The translations under genes and the position numbers were made by a program. DNA of 5,638 bases from Candidatus Peregrinibacteria bacterium. GTDB taxonomy: Bacteria; Patescibacteriota; Gracilibacteria; UBA1369; PNNO01. Shown piece after piece: positions 5,297 through 5,638 of the stretch. Each line of letters begins with the position of its first letter. Position 1 is the stretch's first letter. The stretch covers positions 1-5,638 of the forward strand of contig WJKT01000067.1 in the NCBI GenBank assembly GCA_014728955.1, in the 5' to 3' direction. The notes under the pieces were generated by a model. It made no database searches, was not told where the DNA came from, and saw only the letters and a list, made by a program, of their open reading frames with translations.

Positions 5297-5638
5297 ATGA
5301 TCTCCGTTCTTCTAGAAGGTAAACATAAAAATACGTATAAAAAAGGATACTATCGCATTGAAGATTTCACTTCGAGTGTAACGCTTATTGCCATTAAAGA
5401 TGCCATAATACTGGTAGATACCGGTACATTGGCCTACCGGCAACAGGTGCTCGATGCACTGGCGCACCATAATATACATCCTTCAGATGTTACACATATT
5501 ATTAATACGCATTTTCACCTTGACCATATTTCAAATAACACGCTGTTCCCTCATGCAAAGCAAATTTCCGAACATGCGATATTTGATTTAAAAACAGGGA
5601 AATGCAGCATTTATCACGATCAGACACTACTACAAAAG
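5297..5638 (+). CDS. Metallo-beta-lactamase-fold hydrolase, N-terminal part
   Basis: Members of this superfamily are hydrolases that usually bind two metal ions in an alpha-beta/beta-alpha sandwich. The 114 residues visible show the N-terminal half. Beta strands lead to the conserved Asp in ILVDTG (about 38-43). The diagnostic HxHxDH motif follows as THFHLDH (residues 71-77, His72, His74, Asp76, His77). The strand before it, VTHIINTH, is typical. The later metal ligands (His, Asp, His) lie beyond the window, so the subfamily (glyoxalase II-like, MBLAC1-like, RNase or other) cannot be assigned. I see no beta-CASP feature in the part shown. The ATG at 5297 starts a frame open to the window end. 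It has no Shine-Dalgarno motif and a very short AT-rich upstream region. It diverges from the DUF1385 gene and need not be functionally linked to it. Confidence 0.88.
   Translation, partial: MISVLLEGKHKNTYKKGYYRIEDFTSSVTLIAIKDAIILVDTGTLAYRQQVLDALAHHNIHPSDVTHIINTHFHLDHISNNTLFPHAKQISEHAIFDLKTGKCSIYHDQTLLQK

Overview
The window looks like part of a reduced bacterial genome, most plausibly a member of the Candidate Phyla Radiation (Patescibacteria). That is an inference. It rests on a moderately AT-rich sequence, a very short SecE, almost no Shine-Dalgarno motifs, TAA at every visible stop, and lineage-specific membrane proteins inserted into an otherwise universal translation operon. No rRNA, tRNA, CRISPR array, insertion sequence or phage gene was seen.

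Left edge (1-792, minus strand): a lysine-rich, probably coiled-coil protein of unknown function whose C-terminus lies outside the window. Its frame breaks at a nine-base A tract (615-623). The 105-base gap at 793-897 separates it from the next operon and holds a good sigma70-like promoter reading right.

Centre (898-3996, plus strand): the operon secE - nusG - [unknown membrane protein] - rplK - [unknown membrane protein] - rplA. SecE is the translocon subunit, NusG the transcription elongation factor, and L11 and L1 form the two mobile stalks of the large ribosomal subunit. The usual order is secE-nusG-rplK-rplA, often followed by rplJ-rplL. Here a 228-residue single-anchor protein sits between nusG and rplK, a 153-residue two-segment membrane protein sits between rplK and rplA, and rplJ/rplL do not follow. 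Gaps range from a 1-base overlap to 32 bases, so co-transcription is likely.

Right part (4000-5236, minus strand): a two-gene unit converging on rplA with a 3-base gap. It has a DUF1385 (YqhQ-like) multi-pass membrane protein, overlapped for 26 bases by an 88-residue single-anchor protein. A near-consensus promoter lies just upstream. At the right edge a metallo-beta-lactamase-fold hydrolase (5297 onward, plus strand) diverges from it and is cut by the window end.

Nothing here forms a clearly new system. The points most worth following up are the two membrane genes embedded in the ribosomal operon, the altered signature loop in L1, the DUF1385/small-protein pair, and the frame break at the left edge.
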